Assembly (NCBI RefSeq): GCF_001865015.1
Contig: NZ_MJGV01000026.1
Coordinates: 69,002-133,001 of the forward strand
Length of the DNA: 64,000 bases
Origin: Curtobacterium sp. MMLR14_010
GTDB lineage: Bacteria; Actinomycetota; Actinomycetes; Actinomycetales; Microbacteriaceae
Direction: 5' to 3'
The notes under the pieces were generated by a model. It had not been told where the DNA came from, ran no database searches, and worked only from the letters and a program-made list of their open reading frames with translations. Both the position numbers and the translations under genes were made by a program. This document shows positions 49,902 through 60,111 of the stretch, piece after piece. Each line of letters begins with the position of its first letter. The stretch's first letter is position 1.

Positions 49902-50019
49902 GACCGGTCGTGACACACCGGCGGTCATCCGCCCACTGGTCAGAAGTAGTCGTCTGCGACCCCGTCAACCGACGTTCCTCGGCCGCTCGGCGGACGTGAG
50001 CGGGGTGTTGTGACCGGTC
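49902..50019 (-). repeat. 118-bp inverted-repeat element, copy 2 (reversed)
   Basis: Ends are GACCGGTCGTGACAC and CGGGGTGTTGTGACCGGTC. In reverse complement it aligns end to end with copy 1; the outermost 51 nt match at 43 positions. Together with copy 1 it brackets the DUF559 gene with inverted repeats. Confidence 0.85.
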
Positions 50020-50081
50020 GACACCCACCCCGAGACAGCGCCGCCGAACGCGCGCACGCGCAGCCCGGCCCGGGACGCAGG

Positions 50082-50114
50082 AAGGCCCCCGCACGCTGAG
50101 CGTGCGGGGGCCTT
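50082..50114 (-). terminator. groEL terminator
   Basis: AAGGCCCCCGCACGC (50082-50096) pairs perfectly with 50100-50114 around a TGA loop, 15 nt after the groEL stop. On the minus strand TTCC follows. Confidence 0.9.
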
Positions 50115-50128
50115 CCGTGGACGTCGGA

Positions 50129-52155
<2,027 letters not shown>

Positions 52156-52305
52156 GATCTGTTGCTCCCTGCGGTACAGCTGTAGCGATCAACGGCATCG
52201 TTCGGGTGATGCCGCGGGTCCGAGTGCGTGCACGCCTCACCCGGGTGTTCCTGGCGTCCGTACCGAAGCGGGACGTCATTCCGAGCACTCCGGTGACCAC
52301 TTGTG

Positions 52306-52333
52306 ACTCTAATCAGGAACGGTGATCGGACAA
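52306..52333 (-). promoter_or_regulatory. cspA promoter
   Basis: On the minus strand TTGTCC (52328-52333), 16 nt, TAGAGT (52306-52311), implying a start near 52299 and a 5' leader of about 145 nt to the cspA ATG. Long structured leaders are characteristic of cold-shock mRNAs, where they act as thermosensors. Confidence 0.65.
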
Positions 52334-52511
52334 GGCCTGTCGCGCACATTCCGCGCTGATTCCTCATGAACTCAACGTGCCGGAAACACCGCCGTCACAT
52401 GGACCCCGCGGAATGCGGATCAATCACCGGAACCCGCCCCGACAAGCCGGGCCGAACCGGCCCGACAAGTCGGGCCGCACCGACCAGACCAGCCGGGCCG
52501 GAGCACCCGGC
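52334..52511. other. GC-rich gap between cspA promoter and LytR_C gene
   Basis: Contains several short CGGGCC/GGCCCG dyads and repeated GACAAGCCGGGCCG-like units (52440-52510), probably acting as a terminator for the LytR_C gene. No gene seen. Confidence 0.4.
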
Positions 52512-53147
52512 TCAGCCGGCGTAGTCCGCCCCGAGCACGACGCTGATGTCCGCGTTCGGGAACGCCGCCGACTGCTGCACGGCCGTCACCCCGAGCGACG
52601 TCGCGATGCCCTGCGCGAGCGCCGCCTGCGATGCCTGCTGGTAGTACACGATCGTCGCGGTGGACCCCGTCGTGCCGGCGTCCCCGGTCGACGTGACCGT
52701 CCACCCGGCGGTCGTCAGCTTCGTCGACGCGTTCGCGGCGAGCCCGGTCGTGGTCGTCCCGTTCAGCACGACGAGCGTCGTCGCGCCCTGGTCCGTCGGC
52801 GCAGCGGCCGCGGGCGACGACGCTTCACCCGAACCGGCACCGCCGTCCGCGCCGGAACCGCCGGAACCGCCCGACCCGCCCGACCCGCCCGCGGACGGGG
52901 AAGCCGATGCGGACGCGGAGGACGAAGCGGACGCCGACGGGGACGAGCTGCTGCCACCGCCGGGGAACGCGTAGCTGCCGTTCAGCAGCGCGAGCACCAG
53001 CACCCCGATGCCGACGAGCACGCCGGTCGCGAGCGCGGCCCAGGCGAACGCGATCCAGCCGCGACCACGACGGTGCACGCCACGGTGCGCTCCGACACGC
53101 GGCCCGTCGGTCACGTCGTCGAAGCGGTCATGGGGGAATCTCGTCAT
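52512..53147 (-). CDS. LytR C-terminal domain protein
   Basis: 211 residues: basic cytoplasmic N-terminus, one TM (about 32-54), a linker of Ser/Ala/Gly repeats (about 60-110), and a LytR_C domain (about 120-205; TTLVVLNGTTTTGLAANASTKL, YYQQASQAALAQGIA). LytR_C domains occur at the end of LytR-CpsA-Psr wall-polymer ligases; here it stands alone as a membrane-anchored extracellular domain. Its ATG overlaps the DUF3263 stop. Confidence 0.85.
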   Translation of the reverse strand: MTRFPHDRFDDVTDGPRVGAHRGVHRRGRGWIAFAWAALATGVLVGIGVLVLALLNGSYAFPGGGSSSSPSASASSSASASASPSAGGSGGSGGSGGSGADGGAGSGEASSPAAAAPTDQGATTLVVLNGTTTTGLAANASTKLTTAGWTVTSTGDAGTTGSTATIVYYQQASQAALAQGIATSLGVTAVQQSAAFPNADISVVLGADYAG

Positions 53148-53440
53148 CGTTCCTCTTCGGTTCGGTGGGCGTCGACGGGGGCGACGAAGCTGCGGGCAGC
53201 GCGCGCACTCGTCCGCGATCGCCGCAGACGCTGGAGTCGACCGACGAGCTGCGGGTCGTACGCGAGCGCCGCCGGGGTGTCGATCACCCGGTTGAGCACC
53301 TGGTAGTAGCGGGCCGGCGACATGTCGAACTCGACCCGGATCTCCGCCTCTTTCGTCCGGTCGTGCCGCGCGCGGTCGTGCTCGAAGGCGAGCACGTGCT
53401 TCGCGAGCTCACTGAGCTCGTCCGCGGGGATGGTGGTCAC
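53144..53440 (-). CDS. DUF3263 family protein
   Basis: 98 residues from GTG 53440 (ATG 53476 gives 110 residues but lies inside a possible TACGAT -10). Core AKHVLAFEHDR and DMSPARYYQVLNRVIDTPAALAYDPQLVGRLQRLR matches the actinobacterial DUF3263, a small helical protein usually encoded before a LytR_C gene. Probably an HTH-like regulator or adaptor; function unproven. Confidence 0.82.
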   Translation of the reverse strand: MTTIPADELSELAKHVLAFEHDRARHDRTKEAEIRVEFDMSPARYYQVLNRVIDTPAALAYDPQLVGRLQRLRRSRTSARAARSFVAPVDAHRTEEER

Positions 53441-53545
53441 GACGGTCCGATCACATTCGGGCAACGGGTCTCGCACATCGTAGGGGTGTGGCGGATGGTC
53501 ACCCTGGCATGGCGCTGGACTGTCGTGGATCCACCTTCAGGACGG

Positions 53546-54640
53546 TCACCGTGAGGGATCGCGGAACCACCGGCTCGCGGTGCCGAACGCGTCGCAGACC
53601 GCCAGGGCCACGCCGTCGAGGGACACCGTCGCGAAGGACGCCGGGTCCGCAGGGTCGGTCCCGTCGGGCAGCGTCGAGGCCACCCCCGCCAGGACCCCGG
53701 TGCGTTCGAGCGCGATCCAGTGCACGCCCCACTCCGCCACGCGGTCGACGAACCGCTGCCGGTCCGCACCCTGCACGTAGACGAGGGTGCCCGCGGTCAG
53801 CACGACGGGCTCGCAGTCCGCGGGCAGCGCGTCCAGGGCGCGGTCCAGGTCGTCCGGCACGCGGCCGGTGATCCGGACGGGAGGCTCGTCCAGCGTCACG
53901 CGCGCCGCCTCGCGCATCAGAGCGACCCGGTCCGTCGCCTCGGGCGGGACGGCCTGCACCAGCCGGTCGAAGGCCCCGGGGACCCGCAGGTCGACGGGGT
54001 GCGGGTCGAGGGCCACCCGCCCGCCGATGCGGATGGCAGCGGTCGACGGCGCCGGCACCGTTCCCCACGCGTCCGCGGTCAGCCGGAGCGACGGTTCCGC
54101 GGGCGCGGTGTGCATCCGCACGAGCTCGGATCGCGCCCCGCTGTGCCCGTCGCGCCCCCGTGTGTCGGGGCGCGACGACCGCACGAGGGCGCGATCGTCA
54201 TCGCCGTCGGCGTCGTGCACACGGAGGTCGAGCGTCACCCGGTCCGGGAACGAGCACAGGCTCGCCGCGGCACCGACGTCGACCAGGCCGATCGGCCGCG
54301 CAGCGGCAGCGGCGAGTGCCGCGAACACCGGCACCAGCGGACCGAGCCGCCGCGGGTCGTTGGCCTGCACCGTGGCGGAGGTGAGGGCCGCGACCAGGGC
54401 GGGGCGGGCCTCCCGTCCGAGTGCGCGGAGCGCGGCCGGGTCCGATGGGTCCGCACCCAGGCCGCGTGCGACCGCGAAGACCAGCTCGGGCTGCCGCTGC
54501 GTCGGCGGCACCGCGTCGAGGAGCGCGACGAGGTCGTCGTCGAGCGACCGGGCCCAGGCGGCGTACGTCGGCGAGACGTCCGCGACCCGGTCGGCGTAGG
54601 CGCCGTAGCGCTCCCGCGTCGACGGCGGCGAGGTGCTCAT
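53546..54640 (-). CDS. DUF2332 family protein
   Basis: 364 residues of the DUF2332 family: RYGAYADRVADVSPTYAAWA at the start, IGLVDVGAAASLCSFPDRV, DPHPVDLRVP, CEPVVLTAGTLVYVQGADRQRFVDRV. The IGLVDVGAAAG region resembles a methyltransferase-like nucleotide fold, but no function is known. The start overlaps the GNAT stop (ATGA). Two GGACGGGAGGC half-sites occur inside the gene (53877, 54409). Confidence 0.85.
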   Translation of the reverse strand: MSTSPPSTRERYGAYADRVADVSPTYAAWARSLDDDLVALLDAVPPTQRQPELVFAVARGLGADPSDPAALRALGREARPALVAALTSATVQANDPRRLGPLVPVFAALAAAAARPIGLVDVGAAASLCSFPDRVTLDLRVHDADGDDDRALVRSSRPDTRGRDGHSGARSELVRMHTAPAEPSLRLTADAWGTVPAPSTAAIRIGGRVALDPHPVDLRVPGAFDRLVQAVPPEATDRVALMREAARVTLDEPPVRITGRVPDDLDRALDALPADCEPVVLTAGTLVYVQGADRQRFVDRVAEWGVHWIALERTGVLAGVASTLPDGTDPADPASFATVSLDGVALAVCDAFGTASRWFRDPSR

Positions 54641-55110
54641 GCGCCGGGGCGGTACATGCCGACGTGGGTGATACCGGCCTCGACGTACGGCGCCCCGAAG
54701 CGGACGAACCCGTGGCGTTCGTAGAGCCCGGCGACGTACTCCTGGGCGTGCAGGACGACCGGGTCGTGGCCGTGCTCGGTCAGGACGGCAGCGACGAGCC
54801 CGCTCGCGATGCCGGCGCCGCGGTGGTCGGGGTGGGTGGCGACGCGGCCGACCACCCACGCCGGGGCTGCCGCGTCCACTGGGTGTTCCTCGTCCGCAGC
54901 GGGACGGATCAGGCGGAGGTACCCGACCGCATCGGCCTCGGTTCCGAACCACCAGTGCTCGGTGTCGGGCTCGCGGTCGCGGCCGTCGAAGTCCTCGGCC
55001 GAGACGTGTTGTTCCAACGCGAACACCCGATTCCGCAACCGGACGATGCCGTACAGTTCGTCCGTCGTCAGGCGGTCCCAGCGGGTGCGGTGCACGGAAT
55101 GTCTGGACAT
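54637..55110 (-). CDS. GNAT acetyltransferase, ElaA-like
   Basis: 157 residues with the ElaA-type start RWDRLTTDELYGIVRLRNRVFALEQ, the acetyl-CoA motif VVGRVATHPDHRGAGIASGLV and LHAQEYVAGLYERHGFVRFG. N-acetylates an unknown small molecule or protein. TAAACT (minus strand, 55118-55123) 7 nt before the ATG suggests leaderless expression. Co-transcribed with DUF2332. Confidence 0.88.
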   Translation of the reverse strand: MSRHSVHRTRWDRLTTDELYGIVRLRNRVFALEQHVSAEDFDGRDREPDTEHWWFGTEADAVGYLRLIRPAADEEHPVDAAAPAWVVGRVATHPDHRGAGIASGLVAAVLTEHGHDPVVLHAQEYVAGLYERHGFVRFGAPYVEAGITHVGMYRPGA

Positions 55111-55165
55111 CGCGGCGAGTTTACCGAAGAGGCCGACATCCACGGCTGGAAAGCAGGAGGAACCC

Positions 55166-55570
55166 ATGGCACACAACGTCGAGAAGACAGACGCCGAGTG
55201 GCGCGCGGAGCTCTCCCCCGAGCAGTACGCCGTCCTGCGGCAGGCCGGCACGGAGCGCCCCTGGACCGGTGAGCTCCTGGACGAGGAACGCGCCGGCATC
55301 TACACCTGTGCGGCGTGCAACGCGGAGCTGTTCAAGAGCGGCACGAAGTTCGACTCCGGCTGCGGCTGGCCGTCGTTCTACGAGTCGGTGGACCCCGAGG
55401 CGGTCACGCTCATCGAGGACCGCTCGCTCGGCATGGCCCGCACCGAGGTCCGCTGCGCGAACTGCGGCTCGCACCTCGGGCACGTGTTCCCGGACGGCTT
55501 CGGCACCCCCACCGGTGACCGGTACTGCATGAACTCGCTGTCGCTGAACTTCTCCGCGAAGAGCGAGTGA
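55166..55570 (+). CDS. msrB: peptide-methionine (R)-S-oxide reductase
   Basis: 134 residues. Four zinc cysteines (C48, C51, C97, C100), catalytic cysteine C121 in RYCMNSLSL, and GCGWPSF with C66 as possible resolving residue. Repairs methionine-R-sulfoxide using thioredoxin. AGGAGG site before the ATG. Confidence 0.96.
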   Translation: MAHNVEKTDAEWRAELSPEQYAVLRQAGTERPWTGELLDEERAGIYTCAACNAELFKSGTKFDSGCGWPSFYESVDPEAVTLIEDRSLGMARTEVRCANCGSHLGHVFPDGFGTPTGDRYCMNSLSLNFSAKSE

Positions 55571-55606
55571 GCCCCCGACGCCCTCGTTGGTACGATGAGG
55601 GCGTCA

Positions 55607-55682
55607 GCCAGCATGGCGCAATTGGTAGCGCACCGTACTTGTAATACGGGGGTTGCGGGTTCAAGTCCCGCTGCTGGCCCCA
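55607..55682 (+). tRNA. tRNA-Thr (anticodon UGU)
   Basis: Acceptor GCCAGCA pairs with TGCTGGC. The anticodon stem is CCGTA/TACGG and the loop CTTGTAA carries TGT. T-arm GCGGG-TTCAAGT-CCCGC. Encoded CCA at 55680-55682. A TACGAT about 16 nt upstream is a likely -10. Confidence 0.95.
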
Positions 55683-55703
55683 GATCTGTTCGCCACTCCG
55701 GCC

Positions 55704-57143
55704 TCACTTCCGGATGGCGAGTCCTGTTCCGTCGCGCACGACCTCGCCGTCGGGGATCCACACGACGACCCGGTCGAGTCGCACCCGCTCGAACGAGGAC
55801 CGCTGCGTCTCGAGCAGGGACTGCACCTCGGGCGGCAGCGGGAAACGCCGGTCCGTCCCCACGACGATCGCCACGAACGGGGCATCGACCACGTCCCGCA
55901 CGCCCCGCGACCCGACGTACTGGTCGTAGTCGCTCGGCGTGATCGCCCCGAAGAAGATCCGCCCGCTGCCAACGCCTTCGTGCCGGAGCAGCGGCAGCAG
56001 TCGTGCGACGCCGGTCGACCGGGTCTCCCAGACGGTCTTCGCCAGCGGTGCGCTGCCGACCACGGCCGCGACGACGAGGAGCGACGCCGCAGCCGCCGTG
56101 AGTCGCCGCGGCGGGAGGGCGGCGAGTCGCGCGAAGCCGATGGCGGCGAGCAGCACGATGAACGGCATCCACGCCGAGTAGTACGTCGGCAGGGCGATCT
56201 TCGCGGCCACCGTGTAGAACACCGCGAGCAGCACGAGCGGCACCGCGACGAACACCACGAGGCGTCCCGGTCGCAGGACCACCGCGAGCAGCACCCCGAT
56301 GCCGAGGACGACGAGCACGGGTGCGCCGACGCCGTGCTCGAGGTACCAGGCGTTCGCCCACCACGGTGCGAACTGGTACGTCCGCCCGTCGATCTGCGCC
56401 AGGTGGCCGTTGCGGTTCTGCCCCTCCTGGAACTCGAGCATGTACGTGACCGCGGACCGGATGCCCATCGGCGCGTACAGCGCGACCACGGTGACCACGA
56501 ACACCGCGAGCCAGACCGCCCCGCCCACCACGAGTGCCCGCCACCGGCCGAACAGCACGGGGGCGAGCAGGAACGCCGGCAGGAGCACGAGCGTCGATGC
56601 CTTCGACGTGACCGACGCCGCCATCAGCACCGCGGACAGCGGCAGCCACCAGGAGCGGTCGGTCCGCACCCACATCCAGACCGCGAACAGCGCGGCGAGC
56701 GCGAAGAAGACCATCACCGGGTCGAGCAGCGCGACGCGGTCGATGCGCGCACCGGCGCCACCGCGTGGGGTCAGCGTCCAGAGGGCCGCGGCGCCGTAGC
56801 CGGCCCAGAAGCCGATCTCCGTGCGCAGCCAGAGGAACAGGACGCCCGCGCCGAGCACGACCAGCACGCCGACGAGGACTCGTGGGGCGGTGGCTCCCTC
56901 GCCGAACACGAGCTGGGCCAGGCCGAAGAGGTACTTCGCGGTCGGCGGGTGCTCACGGTTCTGGTCGAACGCCCCGTGCACGTAGGCCAGGCCCGCCTTG
57001 ACGTAGGTGGCCTCGTCGCCGCCGACGTTCTCCGCGCTGATCCGCCAGAAGCACTGGTAGGCGGTGGCGATCGCGAGGAGCACGAGCGCGGTACCACGGA
57101 CCCAGGCCCGCTGGAAGGGGCCCTGGAGGTCGCGGGTCTGCAC
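55704..57143 (-). CDS. GT39-type membrane glycosyltransferase
   Basis: 479 residues, about 11-12 TM segments. The first extracytoplasmic loop has the GDEATYVKAGLAYVHG acidic site and EHPPTAKYLFGLAQ typical of the GT-C fold of protein O-mannosyl- or polyprenyl-phosphate-sugar-using transferases. The C-terminal soluble part (about 395-479) is small. Transfers a sugar from a polyprenyl carrier to protein or glycolipid. TAGGAT lies 6 nt before the GTG (minus strand, 57150-57155). Confidence 0.85.
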   Translation of the reverse strand: MQTRDLQGPFQRAWVRGTALVLLAIATAYQCFWRISAENVGGDEATYVKAGLAYVHGAFDQNREHPPTAKYLFGLAQLVFGEGATAPRVLVGVLVVLGAGVLFLWLRTEIGFWAGYGAAALWTLTPRGGAGARIDRVALLDPVMVFFALAALFAVWMWVRTDRSWWLPLSAVLMAASVTSKASTLVLLPAFLLAPVLFGRWRALVVGGAVWLAVFVVTVVALYAPMGIRSAVTYMLEFQEGQNRNGHLAQIDGRTYQFAPWWANAWYLEHGVGAPVLVVLGIGVLLAVVLRPGRLVVFVAVPLVLLAVFYTVAAKIALPTYYSAWMPFIVLLAAIGFARLAALPPRRLTAAAASLLVVAAVVGSAPLAKTVWETRSTGVARLLPLLRHEGVGSGRIFFGAITPSDYDQYVGSRGVRDVVDAPFVAIVVGTDRRFPLPPEVQSLLETQRSSFERVRLDRVVVWIPDGEVVRDGTGLAIRK

Positions 57144-57166
57144 TCCGAGATCCTACGGGAGCGAAG

Positions 57167-57200
57167 CGAAGGCCCGAGCGACATGTCGCTCGGGCCTTCG
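57167..57200. terminator. 17-bp perfect palindrome upstream of the GT39 gene
   Basis: CGAAGGCCCGAGCGACA (57167-57183) and its exact complement 57184-57200 abut with no spacer. Lies about 180 nt past the aldo/keto reductase stop and 24 nt before the GT39 start; it probably ends read-through from the reductase gene. Confidence 0.75.
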
Positions 57201-57328
57201 GCGCAGGTGGAACACGGATCAGGGGGCGTTCCGGCGCTCGGCGCGGTAACCAGCCGGCCGTACCAGGATGATGACACTGCACCGAGGGGCTTGTGAAGAC
57301 GTCCGAGGCGACCTCGCGGCTTCCCGCA

Positions 57329-57369
57329 CCGATCCCGCAGCCGGCGTCCAGCGTCGACTGCGGGATCGG
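57329..57369 (-). terminator. aldo/keto reductase terminator
   Basis: CCGATCCCGCAG (57329-57340) pairs with CTGCGGGATCGG (57358-57369) around a 17-nt loop, 11 nt after the reductase stop. Confidence 0.75.
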
Positions 57370-57379
57370 CGGTGGCGGG

Positions 57380-58411
57380 TCAGCGTCCGCCGGCGATCTT
57401 CCGCTCGCGCTGTGCGACACCGGCGGTGCCGTACGGGTAGTCGTCGATGCGCGGTGCGCTGGCGTCCGTGAGCGCCTGGAGCTCCGCGTCATCGAGCACC
57501 AGGTCGGCAGCGCCGAGGTTGTCGGCGAGCTGGTCGAGCGTGCGGACGCCGAGGATGACGCTCGTCACGGCCGGACGGGCGAGCAGCCAGGCGAGGGCGA
57601 CCTGCGAGCGCGAGGCCTCGTGCGCGTCCGCCACCCTGGAGAGGACGTCGAGCACCTCCCACGTGCGCTCGTCGGAGTTCCGGGCCTGCCAGGCCTCCAT
57701 GCCGCGCTCGGGGTTCTCGCCGAGGCGGGTCGCACCGGTCGGGGCCTCGTCGCGCTGGTACTTGCCGGACAGCCAGCCGCCGGCGAGCGGGGACCACGGC
57801 AGCAGGCCGATGCCGGCGTCGAGGCAGGCGGGCACGACCTCGTGCTCGATGTCGCGGACCAGCAGGTTGTACTGCGGCTGCAGCGTCACGGGCGGCGCGA
57901 AGTGGTGGGCCTTCGCTTCGTAGACGGCCTTCGTGACCTGGTACCCGAGGTAGTTCGAGAACCCGTAGGAGCCGATCTTGCCCGCGGAGACGGCGTCGTC
58001 GAGGAAGCGCAGGGTCTCCTCGATCGGGGTCAGGGCGTCCCACGCGTGCATCTGGTAGAGGTCGATGTGCTCGACGCCGAGCCGGTCCAGCGAGGCGTCG
58101 AGTGCCAGGCGGAGGTGGCGGCGCGAGAGCCCGAGGTCGTTCGGACCGTCGCCCTGGGGGAACCGGCCCTTCGTGGCGAGGACCACCTGCGCGGCCTCGG
58201 TCGGGTGCGACGACAGCCAGCGCCCGATGATGCGCTCCGACTCGTTGCCGGAGTACACGTCCGCCGTGTCGACCAGGGTGCCGCCGGCCGCGACGAACGC
58301 GTCGAGGATGGCGTGTGAGGTGGCTTCGTCGGCTTCGCTGCCGAAGGTCATGGTGCCGAGGGTCAGGGTGGACACCGCTGTCCCGCTGTTCCCGAGGGTT
58401 CTGAATTCCAT
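57380..58411 (-). CDS. aldo/keto reductase
   Basis: 343 residues, NADP(H)-dependent oxidoreductase with the full catalytic tetrad: D48, Y53 (DTADVYSGN), K81 (ATKGRF) and H122 (QMHAWD). The phosphate-binding loop near the C-terminus is VILGVRTLDQLADNLGA. Similar to the YhdN/YdaE-type group. Substrate unknown. TAGCGT 7 nt before the ATG (minus strand, 58419-58424). Confidence 0.92.
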   Translation of the reverse strand: MEFRTLGNSGTAVSTLTLGTMTFGSEADEATSHAILDAFVAAGGTLVDTADVYSGNESERIIGRWLSSHPTEAAQVVLATKGRFPQGDGPNDLGLSRRHLRLALDASLDRLGVEHIDLYQMHAWDALTPIEETLRFLDDAVSAGKIGSYGFSNYLGYQVTKAVYEAKAHHFAPPVTLQPQYNLLVRDIEHEVVPACLDAGIGLLPWSPLAGGWLSGKYQRDEAPTGATRLGENPERGMEAWQARNSDERTWEVLDVLSRVADAHEASRSQVALAWLLARPAVTSVILGVRTLDQLADNLGAADLVLDDAELQALTDASAPRIDDYPYGTAGVAQRERKIAGGR

Positions 58412-58465
58412 GGCGCGGACGCTACGCCCGGGTGCCCGGCAGTCGAGAGGGCCTGGCAGTACCCG

Positions 58466-59251
58466 TCACAGCCCCTGTCCGAGGAACGCGATCGCCGCCT
58501 CGCGGAACGGCCGCGACGTCGGGGCATTGAAGTGGTTGCGCCCCGGGATCTCGAAGAACGAGGCGTTCGGCGCGGCCTCAGCCAGGCGCACGGCGCTGTC
58601 CCGGATGCCGTCCTCGCTGCCCGCCGCCATCAGGATCGGCTGCGCGGGGGCGTTCGCCGGCGTCGGTTCGATGCTGTTCCGCATGCCCTCGACCATCGCC
58701 ACGAGGGCCCCGAGGTCGTTGCCCTCGACGCCGGCCGCCATCGTGAGGTAGCCGTTCGTCACGCGGTCCTCGACCGGGGTGCCGTCGGTGATGAACGCCC
58801 GTGCCTGGTCGACCCGCACGCGCCGCATCGGGTCGGCGTCCGGGATGCCGCCGAAGACGGCTCGGCTGATCCGGTCGGGCAGGCGTTCGGCGGTGTGCCA
58901 GCCGACGCGGGCGCCGAGCGAGTAGCCGAGGAAGGCGACGTCGTCGAGCAGGTACGTGTCGATCACCGCGATGACGTCCGCCACGAGCAGGTCCATCGAG
59001 TAGGCGCTCGGCTCGTGCGGCTTCGACGACGCCCCGTGCCCGCGCTGGTCGAGCGCGACGACGCGGTACCCGGCCCGGACGAGGTCGCGGGTCCACCCGG
59101 ACGCGTGCCAGTTCAGCACGGCCCCGGAGGCGAACCCGTGCACGGCCACGACGACGGGCGCGTCCTGGTCGCCGAAGTCGTACGTGGCGATCGATCGACC
59201 GTCCGGCGACATCACGGCGCGGGGTCGGGGAGCGGCGGGGACGAGTGACAT
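58466..59251 (-). CDS. alpha/beta hydrolase
   Basis: 261 residues. Oxyanion region VVAVHGFASG, nucleophile elbow GYSLGA (Ser), DQRGHGASS and the C-terminal GRNHFNAPTSRPF with the catalytic His. Small cytoplasmic esterase or hydrolase with unknown substrate. Its start is only 24 bp from the divergent nnrE start. Confidence 0.87.
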   Translation of the reverse strand: MSLVPAAPRPRAVMSPDGRSIATYDFGDQDAPVVVAVHGFASGAVLNWHASGWTRDLVRAGYRVVALDQRGHGASSKPHEPSAYSMDLLVADVIAVIDTYLLDDVAFLGYSLGARVGWHTAERLPDRISRAVFGGIPDADPMRRVRVDQARAFITDGTPVEDRVTNGYLTMAAGVEGNDLGALVAMVEGMRNSIEPTPANAPAQPILMAAGSEDGIRDSAVRLAEAAPNASFFEIPGRNHFNAPTSRPFREAAIAFLGQGL

Positions 59252-59259
59252 GGCTTCCC

Positions 59260-59269
59260 AGGGTATCCG
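59260..59269. promoter_or_regulatory. overlapping divergent -10 elements
   Basis: In the 24-bp gap, TATCCG (59264-59269) serves the plus-strand GTG at 59276 at 6 nt. TACCCT on the minus strand (59260-59265) serves the ATG at 59251 at 8 nt. The two hexamers share the central TA, so the promoters are mutually exclusive. Confidence 0.5.
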
Positions 59270-59275
59270 GGCACT

Positions 59276-60055
59276 GTGGACCGCATGGACGGCTACGGCG
59301 GCGATCAGATCCGGGCGGCCGAGCGGCCTCACCTCGACGCGGGGGAACCGCTCATGCAGCGGGCGGCCGACGGCTTGGCCACCATCGTCGGCGCACTGCT
59401 CGACGACCCGGCCGAACGGCCCGGCGACGGACCCGGCACGGTCCTGCTCCTCGTCGGCAGCGGCGACAACGGCGGCGACGCCCTCTTCGCCGGCGCGCGG
59501 CTCGCGGCCGCCGGCCGGACCGTCGAGGTGGTCCGGGTCGGCAGTCGGGTGCACGAGGCGGGGCTGGCTGCCGCCCTGGAGGCCGGGTGCAGCCTCCTGG
59601 GCGAGCCATCCGGACCCGAGACGGGCGCCTCCGGTGCCGGTGCCTCGGACATCCTGCGGGCTGCGGTGCCGACGGATGCCGACCGTCTGGCGGCGGTCAC
59701 GACCGAGGCGGCGCTCCGCGCCGACCTGGTGCTCGACGCGATCCTCGGCATCGGGGTGTCCGGACCGTCCGCGCTCCGCTCCCCCGCGCGGGAGTGCGTG
59801 CACGCCATCCGGGAACTCGCACGCGACCAGCGGGCGCCGTTCGTCGTCGCGGTGGACGTGCCGAGCGGCATCGACGTCGACGCCGGCGGCATCGCGGACG
59901 ACCACGTCCTGCACGCCGACGTCACGGTGACGTTCGGCGGCGTGAAGGCCGGGCTGCTGCGCGGGCCGGCCGCGACCCTCGCCGGACGGATCGAGCTCGT
60001 CGACGTGGGGATCGCGGCCGACCTCGCGGGCATGGAACCGCTCATCCGGACCTGA
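59276..60055 (+). CDS. nnrE: NAD(P)H-hydrate epimerase
   Basis: 259 residues, YjeF_N domain alone. Interconverts R and S forms of damaged NAD(P)H hydrate for repair. Signature sequences: MQRAADGLATIV, VGSGDNGGDALFAGARLAA (substrate loop), VLDAILGIGVSGP, VVAVDVPSGIDVDAGG, and VTFGGVKAGLLRGP. A partner dehydratase (NnrD) is not adjacent. GTG 59276 chosen; ATG 59285 possible. Confidence 0.9.
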   Translation: MDRMDGYGGDQIRAAERPHLDAGEPLMQRAADGLATIVGALLDDPAERPGDGPGTVLLLVGSGDNGGDALFAGARLAAAGRTVEVVRVGSRVHEAGLAAALEAGCSLLGEPSGPETGASGAGASDILRAAVPTDADRLAAVTTEAALRADLVLDAILGIGVSGPSALRSPARECVHAIRELARDQRAPFVVAVDVPSGIDVDAGGIADDHVLHADVTVTFGGVKAGLLRGPAATLAGRIELVDVGIAADLAGMEPLIRT

Positions 60056-60111
60056 CCGACGGCCTCGTCGCCAGGCCTCCCGACGGACTCGTCGCCAGGC
60101 CTGCCCGCGGG

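Larger units (their letters stand above)
49781..50128. other. 348-bp region between DUF559 gene and groEL end
   Basis: Contains the promoter side of the DUF559 gene, the 118-bp element (49902-50019) and the groEL terminator (50082-50114). No gene is seen. Confidence 0.65.

Noticed and set aside
53476..53476. ATG at 53476 as the DUF3263 start
   Set aside because: It lies inside a probable TACGAT -10, and the conserved region begins well after the GTG at 53440; it remains an alternative.
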